The notes under the pieces were generated by a model. That model had not been told where the DNA came from. It was given only the letters and a program-made list of their open reading frames with translations, and searched no databases. From Roseivivax jejudonensis (GTDB lineage Bacteria; Pseudomonadota; Alphaproteobacteria; Rhodobacterales; Rhodobacteraceae): 64,000 nt of DNA. How positions within the stretch are numbered: the stretch's first letter is position 1; each line of letters starts with the position of its first letter. The translations under genes and the position numbers were made by a program. This document shows positions 26,058-34,652 of the stretch, piece after piece. The DNA is taken from NCBI RefSeq assembly GCF_900172265.1, contig NZ_FWFK01000003.1, positions 62,001-126,000 of the forward strand, written 5' to 3'.

Positions 26058-27458
26058 TCACGCCAGCGACGGCAGCCAGAGCACGATCCCCGGAAACGCC
26101 ACGAGCAGCGAGATCGTCACCGCGTCGGCTATGAAGAACGGCGTGACCCCGCGGAACACGTCCTGCACCGAAAGATCCGGACGAACGCCCGCGACGACGA
26201 AGCAGTTGAGCCCGATCGGCGGCGTGATGAGGCAGAACTCGGCCATCTTGACCACGAGAATGCCGAACCAGATCGCGCACATCGTGCCGTTCATGCCGAA
26301 GGCCGATTGCTCGGCGCTCACGAACTCGCCGCCGTTCAGCGCCATCACCGCGGGATAGACCACCGGCAGCGTCAGAAGCAGCATCCCGATCGCGTCCATG
26401 AACATGCCGAGCACCGCGTAGGCCAGCAGGATGCACACCAGGATGAGAAGCGGCGGATAGTCGAGCGACGTGATCCAGTTCGAGAACGCGTCGGGCAGCT
26501 GCGCGAACCCCAGGAAGCGCACGTAGATCAGCACGCCCCAGATGATCGAGAAGATCATGATCGACAGCTTGGCCGTCTCGATCAGCGCGTCCTTCAGCTC
26601 GCCCCACCGCATCCCGCGCCAGAGCGCCATGCAGAACACGATGAACGCGCCGATCGCACCGCCCTCGGTCGGCGTGCCCCACGCATCGCCACCGAACGGG
26701 TTGTAGACGAAGAAGATGATGATGACGACGACCGCCACGATCGGCAGCGCCGGCGGCAGCGCCACCAGCCGCTCGCGCCACGTGAAGCCCGACACCGGCG
26801 GTCCGAAGCCGCGGATCGTCAGCGCCAGCCCGATGATGAGCGCACCGTAGACGAAGGCCGAGAACACCCCCGGAAGGAACCCCGCCAGCAGAAGCTTGCC
26901 CACGTCCTGCTCGACGATGATCGCGTAGATCACGAGGATCGCCGAGGGCGGGATCAGGCTGGCCAGCGTTCCGCCCGCGGCCACGACGCCCGCGGCAAAC
27001 CGCTTGTCGTAGCCGACCTTCAGCATCTCGGGGATGGCGATCCGCGCGAACACCGCCGCCGTCGCCACGCTCGCGCCCGACACCGCGGCAAAGCCCGCGG
27101 TCGCGAACACGGTCGACACCGCCAGACCGCCCGGCACCCACGCGATCCAGCGCTTCGCCGCTTCGAACAGCGCCCGCGTCAGCCCCGCGTAGTAGGCGAG
27201 GTACCCGATCAGGATGAAGGTCGGAATGAGCGACAGGGCCTGGCTCGACACCTTGGAATGGGGCACCTGCCCCGCGGTCTGGACCGCGACCGACAGCGCC
27301 CAGCCGAATTCCTCGGCGGCGTAGTCCTTGCGCACCCAGAAGATCCAGACAAGCCCGAGGAGCCCGGCCAGGCCCGCGGCAAAGGCCACGCGCATGCCGA
27401 GCACGACCATGACGAGAAGCCCGCCAGTGACCCACAGCCCGATCTCGATCGGTTCCAT
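26058..27458 (-). CDS. dctM: TRAP transporter large permease (DctM)
   Basis: This 466-residue membrane protein has about 12 hydrophobic helices and the DctM signatures AAVSGASVATAAVFARIAIP and GGTLASLIPPSAILVIYAII, which form the sodium-coupled transport core, plus the mirror segment MDAIGMLLLTLPVVYP in the second half. It imports the solute captured by the DctP protein. The start ATG shares a base with the dctQ stop (TGATG). One long loop (about 250-300) contains FFVYNPFGGDAWG. The substrate cannot be told from the permease. Confidence 0.92.
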   Translation of the reverse strand: MEPIEIGLWVTGGLLVMVVLGMRVAFAAGLAGLLGLVWIFWVRKDYAAEEFGWALSVAVQTAGQVPHSKVSSQALSLIPTFILIGYLAYYAGLTRALFEAAKRWIAWVPGGLAVSTVFATAGFAAVSGASVATAAVFARIAIPEMLKVGYDKRFAAGVVAAGGTLASLIPPSAILVIYAIIVEQDVGKLLLAGFLPGVFSAFVYGALIIGLALTIRGFGPPVSGFTWRERLVALPPALPIVAVVVIIIFFVYNPFGGDAWGTPTEGGAIGAFIVFCMALWRGMRWGELKDALIETAKLSIMIFSIIWGVLIYVRFLGFAQLPDAFSNWITSLDYPPLLILVCILLAYAVLGMFMDAIGMLLLTLPVVYPAVMALNGGEFVSAEQSAFGMNGTMCAIWFGILVVKMAEFCLITPPIGLNCFVVAGVRPDLSVQDVFRGVTPFFIADAVTISLLVAFPGIVLWLPSLA

Positions 27459-28087
27459 CAGTCCCGGCCCTCCACCTGCCGCGCCTCGGCCGCCGCGATC
27501 TCGGCCGCGGACTGCACCAACGGCACCGCGACCGGCGACTCGAGCCCGAGCACGAACGCCCGGCCGTAGCCCCAGAGTTGCAGCACCAGCCGCACGCACA
27601 TGACGGCGAAGGCGATCGGCACCACGAGCTTGGCCGGCCAGATCGGCAGGCCGATGTCGATCGAGCTGTCACGGCTCCACATCGGGGCGCCGAAATCGAA
27701 GCTGCGGTCGAAATGCGCCCAGGAGCCCCAGACCAGCGCCACCATCAGCACGAGGATCAGGAAGGTCGTGATCCACTCGGCGAGCCACAGCGCCCGGCCG
27801 CGCAGCGCGCCGACGACGATGTCCATGCGGATATGGCCCCCCTGCCGCTGGACATACGAAATTCCGAGGATCGCGATCAGCGGCATGAAAGCCTCGATCC
27901 AGTCGACATAGCCGGGCAGCGGCTCGTTGAAGCCGTTGCGGCCCGTGACCGACACGACGGCGAGCACCATCAGCCCAAAGGCGAAGACGCCCGAGATCAG
28001 GGCAAGGACGCGCTCGGCCCGCGCCAGCCGCCGATCGAGGCGGCTGAGCAGGCTGTCGTCCTCGAGGACGGCAGCGGCTCCGGCCAT
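27458..28087 (-). CDS. dctQ: TRAP transporter small permease (DctQ)
   Basis: This 209-residue protein has four membrane helices (about 25-48, 62-80, 103-122, 150-172) and the DctQ motif QRQGGHIRMDIVV between helices two and three. It bridges the binding protein and DctM. AAAGGATCTCC lies before the ATG. It is 76 bases downstream of dctP, a gap that holds a possible hairpin, and is coupled to dctM. The extra loop SFDFGAPMWSRDSSIDIG before helix four is common in the larger DctQ proteins. Confidence 0.9.
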   Translation of the reverse strand: MAGAAAVLEDDSLLSRLDRRLARAERVLALISGVFAFGLMVLAVVSVTGRNGFNEPLPGYVDWIEAFMPLIAILGISYVQRQGGHIRMDIVVGALRGRALWLAEWITTFLILVLMVALVWGSWAHFDRSFDFGAPMWSRDSSIDIGLPIWPAKLVVPIAFAVMCVRLVLQLWGYGRAFVLGLESPVAVPLVQSAAEIAAAEARQVEGRD

Positions 28088-28112
28088 GGAGATCCTTTCG
28101 CGAGGGGCGGCG

Positions 28113-28140
28113 TCCGGGCAGGCGCGCAGGCCCGCCCGGA
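28113..28140 (-). repeat. Possible hairpin between dctP and dctQ
   Basis: TCCGGGC (28113-28119) and GCCCGGA (28134-28140) are complementary, with a 14-base GC-rich loop that can pair further. It lies just after the binding-protein gene. Hairpins here often let the binding protein be made in excess over the permeases, but this one is weak. Confidence 0.35.
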
Positions 28141-28163
28141 AGCGGAACGGACGGGTCGGCGGA

Positions 28164-29183
28164 TCAGTTCGTGCCGCGCTGCTCGTTCAACGTCGACTTC
28201 ACGAGGTCGAACAGTTCCTGCGCCGGCAGGCCCTGCCCGCTCATTTCCTCGATCCAGGCCTGTTGGATCGGGGCGCCGCCGACCTCCTCGAACTGCGCGA
28301 GCTGCTCTTCGGAGATCATCACCTTCTCGACGCCGCGCTCCTCGAGCACGCTGTCCCAGCGCGCGAGCAGCTCGCCGTAATTGGCGAGGTAGTGGTCGAT
28401 CGCCTCGGGCACGGAACTGTCGAGCGCCGCGCGCTCGTCCTCGGACAGCGACTCGTAGGCGTCGATATTGACCACGACCGGGCAGTTCACCGTCCCGGGG
28501 TTGAGGTTCGCGGTCCACCAGTCGGCCTCGTTGATGGTGCCGAAGGACAGGTGCGCGTGCTGGGCGAAGGCCACGGTGTCGACGACCCCGCCCTCCATCG
28601 CCTGGTAGGCCTCGGACGAGGTGACCGACGTCGGCACCGCGCCCACGGCGCGGAACGCCTCGCCCAGGCCGCCGGTCGCCCGGACCCGCATCCCGTCGAA
28701 GTCCGCCAGTTCGTCGCGCGGCTCGCCGGTGCCGACGATGTTGTATTGCGGCATCGGCGACGTCATCAGCATCTTGGCGTTCCACTGCGCCATCTCTTCG
28801 GTCACCGCGGGGTGATCGTAGACGGCGTGACTGACCGCGGTCTCCTCCTCGAGCGTCGAGACCCCCATGAAGGGCAGTTCCAGCACCGTGATCGCGCGGT
28901 TCTTGTCCGGATGGTAGCCGGCACAGAACTGCGCCATCTCGAACGCGCCGATCGAGATCCCGTCGAGGTTCTCGCGGTTGTTCGACAGCCCGCCATACGA
29001 AATGTTCATCGTGAATTCGCCGTCCGTCTTCTCCTCGACCAGCTCGGCGAGCTTGTGCACGTGCTCGGTGAAGGCGCGGCGCTTGCCCCAGAGCGAGACG
29101 TTCCATTCCGTCGCCATCGCCTCGCCGGCGAAGCTGATGGCGAGCGCGGAGACGACCAGGCGGCCGGTGATGCGTCGTGTCAT
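28164..29183 (-). CDS. dctP: TRAP transporter solute-binding protein (DctP)
   Basis: This 339-residue periplasmic protein has a signal peptide (1-24, cut near EAMA) and a DctP fold: MRVRATGGLGEAFRAVGA (the arginine in this region normally binds the ligand carboxylate), VDTVAFAQHAHLSFG and YYL-type helices toward the end. GGGAGGA precedes the ATG. It heads the dctPQM operon. The ligand is probably a carboxylate, because the arginine is present, but it cannot be named; the nearby acetate operon is on the other strand and need not be related. Confidence 0.92.
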   Translation of the reverse strand: MTRRITGRLVVSALAISFAGEAMATEWNVSLWGKRRAFTEHVHKLAELVEEKTDGEFTMNISYGGLSNNRENLDGISIGAFEMAQFCAGYHPDKNRAITVLELPFMGVSTLEEETAVSHAVYDHPAVTEEMAQWNAKMLMTSPMPQYNIVGTGEPRDELADFDGMRVRATGGLGEAFRAVGAVPTSVTSSEAYQAMEGGVVDTVAFAQHAHLSFGTINEADWWTANLNPGTVNCPVVVNIDAYESLSEDERAALDSSVPEAIDHYLANYGELLARWDSVLEERGVEKVMISEEQLAQFEEVGGAPIQQAWIEEMSGQGLPAQELFDLVKSTLNEQRGTN

Positions 29184-29548
29184 TGCGATGTCCTCCCTGT
29201 GGTGCGGGCTCTGCGGCGCCGCTGCCGATCAGCCTACGGGCTCGGACCCGAAGCGCAAGCGTCGAGTCGCGACAGGCCTCGCGCGCGCTCCGATACCGCC
29301 CCGCGCGACCCGCTGCGGGCCAGGCGCGGCGCTGTCGGCGCCCACGCTTGCGACGCAACGTCACGCCAGGGCCTGCGGCGGCGCGGTCGGCGCTTCGGGC
29401 CTGATTGCGCTAAACACCCGTATTTCCATGTGATTACGGATTGGGCGGTTAACGAACTTTACAACACGCTGACGTCCGCGGAAAACAATTTACAGAAAAA
29501 CCATTTCGATTGAGTGACTTATTTCATTGTTTTCGCCGATCGCTATGC

Positions 29549-29558
29549 TTTGCGCAAA
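29549..29558. promoter_or_regulatory. Palindromic site upstream of acs
   Basis: TTTGCGCAAA is a perfect 10-base palindrome 45 bases upstream of the acs ATG. Regulators of short-chain fatty acid use in this family bind TTTGC-type sites, so it may be an operator, but the assignment is inference. Confidence 0.45.
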
Positions 29559-29580
29559 ATCGGAGGAGGAGGCCTCCGAT
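29559..29580 (+). repeat. Leader hairpin before acs
   Basis: ATCGGAGG (29559-29566) pairs perfectly with CCTCCGAT (29573-29580) around AGGAGG. The stem hides one of two Shine-Dalgarno-like GGAGG runs in the leader. The second, GAGGAGGACC, lies nearer to the acs start and stays free. Confidence 0.5.
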
Positions 29581-29586
29581 CCGGCG

Positions 29587-29607
29587 ATGAGGAGGACCGG
29601 TCCATGA
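29587..29607 (+). CDS. Possible six-codon leader peptide overlapping acs
   Basis: ATG AGG AGG ACC GGT CCA TGA reads MRRTGP; its stop overlaps the acs start as ATGA. The two AGG arginine codons, rare in such GC-rich genomes, are the same bases as the acs Shine-Dalgarno site. Whether it is translated is unknown; the overlap may be chance. Confidence 0.25.
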   Translation: MRRTGP

Positions 29608-31556
29608 ACGATCATGCCAAGACCTTCACCCCCAGCGATGCGACCGTGTCGCGGGCGCATGTGGATCATGCGCGGTACGCGGAGATGTACGCGCGTTCTG
29701 TGGAGGATCCCGAGGGGTTCTGGGCCGAGGAGGCGAAGCGTCTCGACTGGCGCCGGGCGCCGACGAGGATCAAGGACGTGGACTTCACCCACGGGTCGGT
29801 GTCGATCAAGTGGTTCGAGGACGGCACGCTGAACGTGGCCGAGAACTGCGTCGACCGCCATCTCGCCACCCGCGCCGAGCAGACCGCGATCCTGTGGGAG
29901 CCCGACGATCCCGAGGAGCCGGCGCAGGCGATCACCTACCGCGAGCTGCACGAGAACGTCTGCCGCATGGCCAACGTGCTCAAGGACCACGGCGTCGGCC
30001 GCGGCGACCGCGTGGTGCTCTACCTGCCGATGATCCCCGAGGCCGCCTACGCGATGCTGGCCTGCGCGCGGATCGGCGCCATCCACTCGGTCGTCTTCGC
30101 CGGCTTCTCGCCCGACGCGCTCGGCCAGCGGATCAACGGCTGCGGCGCCAAGGTCGTCATCACCGCCGACGAGGCGCCGCGCGGCGGCCGCAAGACCGCG
30201 CTCAAGTCGAACACCGACAAGGCGCTGATCCACTGCGACGACCGGGTGAAGTGCCTGGTGGTCAAGCGCACCGGCGGCCAGACCACCTGGACCGGCCAGG
30301 ACGTCGACCTCACCGCGGCGATGCGGGACGCCGCCACCGACTGCCCGGCCGAGGAGATGGGCGCGGAGGATCCGCTCTTCATCCTCTACACCTCCGGCTC
30401 GACCGGCCAGCCCAAGGGCGTGGTGCACACCTCCGGCGGCTACCTCGTCTACGCCGCGATGACCCACGAGATCACCTTCGACGTCCATGACGGCGACATC
30501 TACTGGTGCACCGCCGATGTCGGCTGGGTCACCGGGCACAGCTACATCGTCTACGGCCCCCTCGCCAACGGCTCGACCACGCTGATGTTCGAGGGCGGGC
30601 CCACCTGGCCCGACGCCTCCCGCTTCTGGCAGGTCTGCGAAAAGCACGCCGTCACCCAGTTCTACACCGCGCCGACGGCGATCCGCGCGCTGATGGGCCA
30701 GGGCGACGCCTACGTGACCGGCTCGGACCTGTCGTCGCTGCGCATCCTCGGCACGGTGGGCGAGCCGATCAACCCCGAGGCCTGGGCGTGGTACAACGAC
30801 GTGGTCGGCCAGAACCGCTGCCCGATCGTCGACACCTACTGGCAGACCGAGACCGGCGGGCACCTGATCACGCCCCTGCCCGGCGCCCACGCCACCAAGC
30901 CCGGCGCGGCGATGCAGCCGTTCTTCGGCGTGCGCCCGGTGGTGCTCGAGCCCGAGAGCGGCAAGGAGATCGACGACACCGAGGCCTCGGGCGTGCTCGC
31001 CTTCGCCGACAGCTGGCCGGGGCAGATGCGCACCGTCTGGGGCGATCACGAGCGCTTCGAGAACACCTACTTCCAGCAGTACAAGGGCTACTACTTCTCG
31101 GGCGACGGCTGCCGCCGCGACGCCGACGGCGACTACTGGATCACCGGGCGCGTCGACGACGTCATCAACGTCTCGGGCCACCGCATGGGCACCGCCGAGG
31201 TCGAGAGCGCCCTCGTCGCCCACGAGAAGGTCGCCGAGGCCGCGGTCGTGGGCTACCCCCACGACGTCAAGGGCCAGGGCATCTATTGCTACGTCACCCT
31301 GATGACCGGGGTCGAGGCCTCCGACGAGCTCAAGAAAGAGCTCCAGACCTGGGTGCGCCAGGAGATCGGCCCGATCGCCAAACCCGACCTCATCCAGTGG
31401 GCCCCCGGCCTGCCCAAGACCCGGTCCGGCAAGATCATGCGCCGCATCCTGCGCAAGATCGCCGAAAACGACTACGGATCCCTCGGCGACACATCGACGC
31501 TCGCCGACCCCGCCGTCGTCGACGACCTCATCGAAAACCGGCAGAACAAGGGGTGA
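29604..31556 (+). CDS. acs: Acetyl-CoA synthetase
   Basis: This 650-residue AMP-forming enzyme makes acetyl-CoA from acetate, ATP and CoA, releasing AMP and pyrophosphate. The phosphate-binding [11 protein letters not shown] (262-272), the YWQTETGGH block and the hinge region [17 protein letters not shown] are present. K610 in [15 protein letters not shown] is the catalytic lysine that is acetylated in other bacteria to switch the enzyme off. GAGGAGGACC precedes the ATG at 29604, which aligns with the usual N-terminus; a longer frame upstream does not. It heads a run of plus-strand genes, with adk starting five bases later. Confidence 0.96.
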   Translation: MNDHAKTFTPSDATVSRAHVDHARYAEMYARSVEDPEGFWAEEAKRLDWRRAPTRIKDVDFTHGSVSIKWFEDGTLNVAENCVDRHLATRAEQTAILWEPDDPEEPAQAITYRELHENVCRMANVLKDHGVGRGDRVVLYLPMIPEAAYAMLACARIGAIHSVVFAGFSPDALGQRINGCGAKVVITADEAPRGGRKTALKSNTDKALIHCDDRVKCLVVKRTGGQTTWTGQDVDLTAAMRDAATDCPAEEMGAEDPLFILYTSGSTGQPKGVVHTSGGYLVYAAMTHEITFDVHDGDIYWCTADVGWVTGHSYIVYGPLANGSTTLMFEGGPTWPDASRFWQVCEKHAVTQFYTAPTAIRALMGQGDAYVTGSDLSSLRILGTVGEPINPEAWAWYNDVVGQNRCPIVDTYWQTETGGHLITPLPGAHATKPGAAMQPFFGVRPVVLEPESGKEIDDTEASGVLAFADSWPGQMRTVWGDHERFENTYFQQYKGYYFSGDGCRRDADGDYWITGRVDDVINVSGHRMGTAEVESALVAHEKVAEAAVVGYPHDVKGQGIYCYVTLMTGVEASDELKKELQTWVRQEIGPIAKPDLIQWAPGLPKTRSGKIMRRILRKIAENDYGSLGDTSTLADPAVVDDLIENRQNKG

Positions 31557-31561
31557 GGGCG

Positions 31562-32251
31562 ATGGACGGGCAAAGTCAGGTCTCCGCGACGACACCGGTC
31601 TTTCTCCTGCTCGGCCCCCCGGGCGCCGGCAAGGGCACGCAGGCGCGGATGCTGCAGGAGCGCTTCGGCCTCGTGCAGCTCTCGACCGGTGACCTTCTGC
31701 GCGAGGCGGTCCGCGCCGGCACCCCCGCCGGCCGCGCCGCCGAGGAGGTCATGGCGCGCGGCGATCTGGTGTCGGACGGCATCGTGGTCGCGATCCTGCG
31801 AGACCGGCTCACGCAGCCCGACACCCGCGCGGGCGTCATCCTCGACGGTTTTCCGCGCACCACCGCGCAGGCCGAGGCGCTGGACGGGCTCCTCGCCGAG
31901 CGCGGCGAGCGGATCGACGCCGCGATCAGCCTCGACGTCGACGACACCCGGATGGTCGAGCGGATCTCCGGGCGCTTCACCTGCGCCGGCTGCGGCGAAG
32001 GCTACCACGAGACGTTCAAGCCGACCGCCGCGCCCGAGACCTGCGACAAGTGCGGCGGCACCGAGATGATCCGGCGCGCCGACGACACCGCCGAGACGGT
32101 GGCGACCCGCCTCGCGGCCTACCACGCGCAGACCGCGCCGCTCATCGCCCATTACGACGCGCAGGACGCGCTGGTGCGGATCAACGCGATGGGCTCCATC
32201 GGCGAGATCGGCGACCGTCTCGCGGCGGTGATCCGCGCGGCGCGGCACTGA
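31562..32251 (+). CDS. adk: Adenylate kinase (long, zinc-LID form)
   Basis: This 229-residue enzyme interconverts AMP + ATP and 2 ADP. It has the P loop GPPGAGKGT (18-26), DGFPRT (95-100) and a LID with four cysteines (141, 144, 161, 164) set to bind zinc. The ten extra N-terminal residues are unusual. It begins five bases after acs, so AMP made by Acs can be recycled at once. In this family the housekeeping adk is normally in the ribosomal protein operon, so this is probably a second copy; that needs the rest of the genome to confirm. Confidence 0.95.
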   Translation: MDGQSQVSATTPVFLLLGPPGAGKGTQARMLQERFGLVQLSTGDLLREAVRAGTPAGRAAEEVMARGDLVSDGIVVAILRDRLTQPDTRAGVILDGFPRTTAQAEALDGLLAERGERIDAAISLDVDDTRMVERISGRFTCAGCGEGYHETFKPTAAPETCDKCGGTEMIRRADDTAETVATRLAAYHAQTAPLIAHYDAQDALVRINAMGSIGEIGDRLAAVIRAARH

Positions 32252-32352
32252 CACGACGACCCGGCGGGGCGCGGAGCGACCGCGGCCCGTCGACACGGAG
32301 GAACGGGCCGTCACCGGCCCGGACAGTTTCACAGGAGGAGGACCCGCAGCTC

Positions 32353-32637
32353 ATGGCGGATCAGACACAGCACGCGTCCCGCGCGACGTCCGACGGGGTG
32401 GCCTACTGGAAGGCCAACATCCGTCTCATCATCGGCTCTCTCATCATATGGGCGCTCGTGAGCTTCGGCTTCGGCATCCTGTTGCGCCCGGCCCTGTCGG
32501 GCATCGGCATCGGCGGCACCGACCTGGGCTTCTGGTTCGCACAGCAGGGATCGATCATCGTCTTCCTGGCGCTGATCTTCTTCTACGCGTGGCGGATGAA
32601 CAGCCTCGATCGCAAATTCGGCGTGGACGAGGAGTAA
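32353..32637 (+). CDS. DUF4212 small membrane subunit of a sodium/solute symporter
   Basis: This 94-residue protein has two membrane helices (about 23-45 and 60-80) and the DUF4212 pattern YWKANIRLI near the start, with GFWFAQQGSIIVFLALIFFYA and a MNSLDRKFGVDEE tail. DUF4212 proteins are always paired with SSS-family symporters and are thought to be their accessory subunit. AGGAGG lies 12 bases before the ATG. It is six bases upstream of the symporter gene. The exact role of the subunit is not known. Confidence 0.9.
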   Translation: MADQTQHASRATSDGVAYWKANIRLIIGSLIIWALVSFGFGILLRPALSGIGIGGTDLGFWFAQQGSIIVFLALIFFYAWRMNSLDRKFGVDEE

Positions 32638-32643
32638 CCCGCC

Positions 32644-34428
32644 ATGGACCAGACGATCATCAACATCATCTTCGTGGGCGCGTCCTTCGCGCTCTATATC
32701 GGGATCGCCATCTGGGCGCGCGCCGGCTCCACCAGCGAGTTCTACGCCGCAGGCCGCGGCGTGCATCCCGTCACCAACGGCATGGCGACGGCGGCGGACT
32801 GGATGTCGGCGGCCTCGTTCATCTCGATGGCCGGCCTGATCGCCTTCACCGGCTACGACAACTCCACCTACCTCATGGGCTGGACCGGCGGCTACGTTCT
32901 GCTCGCGCTCCTGCTCGCGCCCTACCTGCGCAAGTTCGGCAAGTACACGGTGTCCGAGTTCATCGGCGACCGGTTCTACAGCCCGACCGCGCGGCTCGTC
33001 GCGGTGATCTGCCTCATCGTCGCCTCGGTGACCTACGTGATCGGGCAGATGACCGGCGTCGGCGTGGCCTTCGGCCGCTTCCTCGAGGTGGACAGCACCA
33101 CCGGCCTGCTGCTCGGCGCGGTCATCGTGTTCGCCTACGCGGTGTTCGGCGGCATGAAGGGCGTGACCTACACGCAGGTGGCGCAGTACGTCGTGCTGAT
33201 CTTCGCCTACACCATCCCGGCGATCTTCATCTCGCTGCAGCTGACCGGCAACCCGATCCCGGCCCTCGGTCTCTTCGGCGAGCATCAGGGCTCCGGCGAG
33301 CCGCTGCTCGCGCGTCTCGACCAGGTGGTGACGGATCTCGGCTTCAACGAGTACACCGCGCACAATGGCGACACGTTCAACATGCTGCTGTTCACGCTGT
33401 CGCTGATGATCGGCACCGCGGGTCTGCCGCACGTCATCATGCGCTTCTTCACCGTGCCGCGCGTGGCCGACGCACGCTGGTCCGCGGGCTGGGCGCTGGT
33501 GTTCATCTCGCTTCTGTACTTCACCGCCCCGGCGGTTGGCGCGATGGCGCGGCTCAACATCACCGAACTGTTCTGGCCGAACGGCACGGACGGCGAGGCG
33601 GTGGCGATCGAGACGATCGAGAGCGATCCGGCCTATGACTGGATGCCGACCTGGCAGCAGACCGGCCTTCTGGGCTGGGAAGACAAGAACGGCGACGGCC
33701 GGATCCAGTACTACAACGACGGCGATGCCGACATGCAGGCGCGCGCCGAGGAAGCCGGTTGGGAAGGCAACGAGCTGACCAACTTCAACAACGACATCCT
33801 CGTGCTCGCCAACCCCGAGATCGCCAACCTGCCCGGCTGGGTCATCGGCCTCGTGGCCGCAGGCGGGATCGCGGCGGCGCTGTCGACGGCGGCGGGCCTG
33901 TTGCTCGCGATCTCCTCGGCGGTCAGCCACGACCTCGTGAAGGGGGCGATCAACCCCGGCATCTCGGAGAAGGGTGAGCTTCTGACCGCCCGGATCGCGA
34001 TGGCGGTGTCGATCGCGATCGCCACGTGGCTCGGGCTCAATCCGCCGGGCTTCGCGGCGCAGACGGTGGCGCTGGCCTTCGGCCTCGCGGCGTCGTCGAT
34101 CTTCCCGGCGCTGATGATGGGAATCTTCTCGACGAAGATCAACAACAGCGGCGCCGTGGCGGGCATGCTCGCAGGTCTCGGCACCACGCTGATCTACATC
34201 TTCCTGCACAAGGGCTGGTTCTTCATCCCCGACACCAACATGTTCACCGATGCGGACCCGATGATCGGCACGATCAAGTCGACCTCGTTCGGCGCGGTCG
34301 GCGCGGCGATCAACTTCGCGGTGGCCTACATCGTGGCGTCGATGACCAAGCCGGTGCCGGACGACATCAAGGACCTGGTGGAAAGCGTGCGCGTGCCGCG
34401 CGGCGCCGGAACCGCCCAGTCCCACTGA
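32644..34428 (+). CDS. Sodium/solute symporter (SSS family, acetate-type)
   Basis: This 594-residue protein has about 13 helices and the SSS pattern (GRGVHPVTNGMATAADWMSAASF near the start, TYVIGQMTGVGVAFG, AAALSTAAGLLLAISSAVSHD). It belongs to the VC_2705/ActP-like branch, which moves acetate or similar acids with sodium. The acs gene next door supports acetate. A loop between helices holds DKNGDGRIQYYN (347-358), an EF-hand-like calcium loop with N where E is normal at position 12. The ATG at 32644 follows six bases after DUF4212. The tandem repeat at 34440 starts 11 bases after the stop. Confidence 0.9.
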   Translation: MDQTIINIIFVGASFALYIGIAIWARAGSTSEFYAAGRGVHPVTNGMATAADWMSAASFISMAGLIAFTGYDNSTYLMGWTGGYVLLALLLAPYLRKFGKYTVSEFIGDRFYSPTARLVAVICLIVASVTYVIGQMTGVGVAFGRFLEVDSTTGLLLGAVIVFAYAVFGGMKGVTYTQVAQYVVLIFAYTIPAIFISLQLTGNPIPALGLFGEHQGSGEPLLARLDQVVTDLGFNEYTAHNGDTFNMLLFTLSLMIGTAGLPHVIMRFFTVPRVADARWSAGWALVFISLLYFTAPAVGAMARLNITELFWPNGTDGEAVAIETIESDPAYDWMPTWQQTGLLGWEDKNGDGRIQYYNDGDADMQARAEEAGWEGNELTNFNNDILVLANPEIANLPGWVIGLVAAGGIAAALSTAAGLLLAISSAVSHDLVKGAINPGISEKGELLTARIAMAVSIAIATWLGLNPPGFAAQTVALAFGLAASSIFPALMMGIFSTKINNSGAVAGMLAGLGTTLIYIFLHKGWFFIPDTNMFTDADPMIGTIKSTSFGAVGAAINFAVAYIVASMTKPVPDDIKDLVESVRVPRGAGTAQSH

Positions 34429-34439
34429 CCCCGGCGGCG

Positions 34440-34600
34440 GGCGGCGCATGACGCCGCCCCTGCCACGGCGGCGCATGACGCCGCCCCTGCCACGGCGGCG
34501 CATGACGCCGCCCCTGCCACGGCGGCGCATGACGCCGCCCCTGCCCCGGCGGCGCCAGCCGCCCCTGCCCCTGCGGCGCGTGACGCCGCCCCTTGTTCCG
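34440..34600 (+). repeat. 27-bp GC-rich tandem repeat with nested hairpins
   Basis: Four 27-bp units (34440-34466, 34467-34493, 34494-34520, 34521-34547) start GGCGGCGCATGACGCC and end GCCCCTGCCAC; the first three are identical and the fourth differs by one base (CCCC at the end). Two degenerate units follow (34548-34570 and 34571-34600). Each unit holds arms GGCGGCG and CGCCGCC around CATGA, so the RNA can form a row of hairpins. It lies between the symporter stop and the DUF294 gene. Confidence 0.9.
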
Positions 34601-34652
34601 GCCCGTCCGCGACACCTCGCGGGCGGGCCATCCATCCACCGGAGACCCGGCC

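Larger units (their letters stand above)
29184..29603. other. 420-base divergent control region between dctP and acs
   Basis: There is no convincing gene here. Bases about 29184-29410 are ordinary GC-rich sequence. Bases 29410-29560 are clearly AT-richer than the surroundings and are the likely promoter region for acs. It contains a perfect palindrome (TTTGCGCAAA), a hairpin and a tiny leader frame, described separately. I cannot assign a -35/-10 pair with confidence. Confidence 0.6.

Noticed and set aside
29177-29404. A 75-codon frame in the dctP-acs gap
   Set aside because: It starts inside dctP on the opposite strand, is arginine-rich, and has no ribosome site or domain.
29490-31595. Open frame of 701 codons on the minus strand
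   Set aside because: It is antisense to acs and has low-complexity composition; acs is a clear gene.
34440-34600. Regularly repeated units that might be taken for a CRISPR array
   Set aside because: The 27-bp units are head to tail with no spacers between them, and no cas genes are present. It is a minisatellite.
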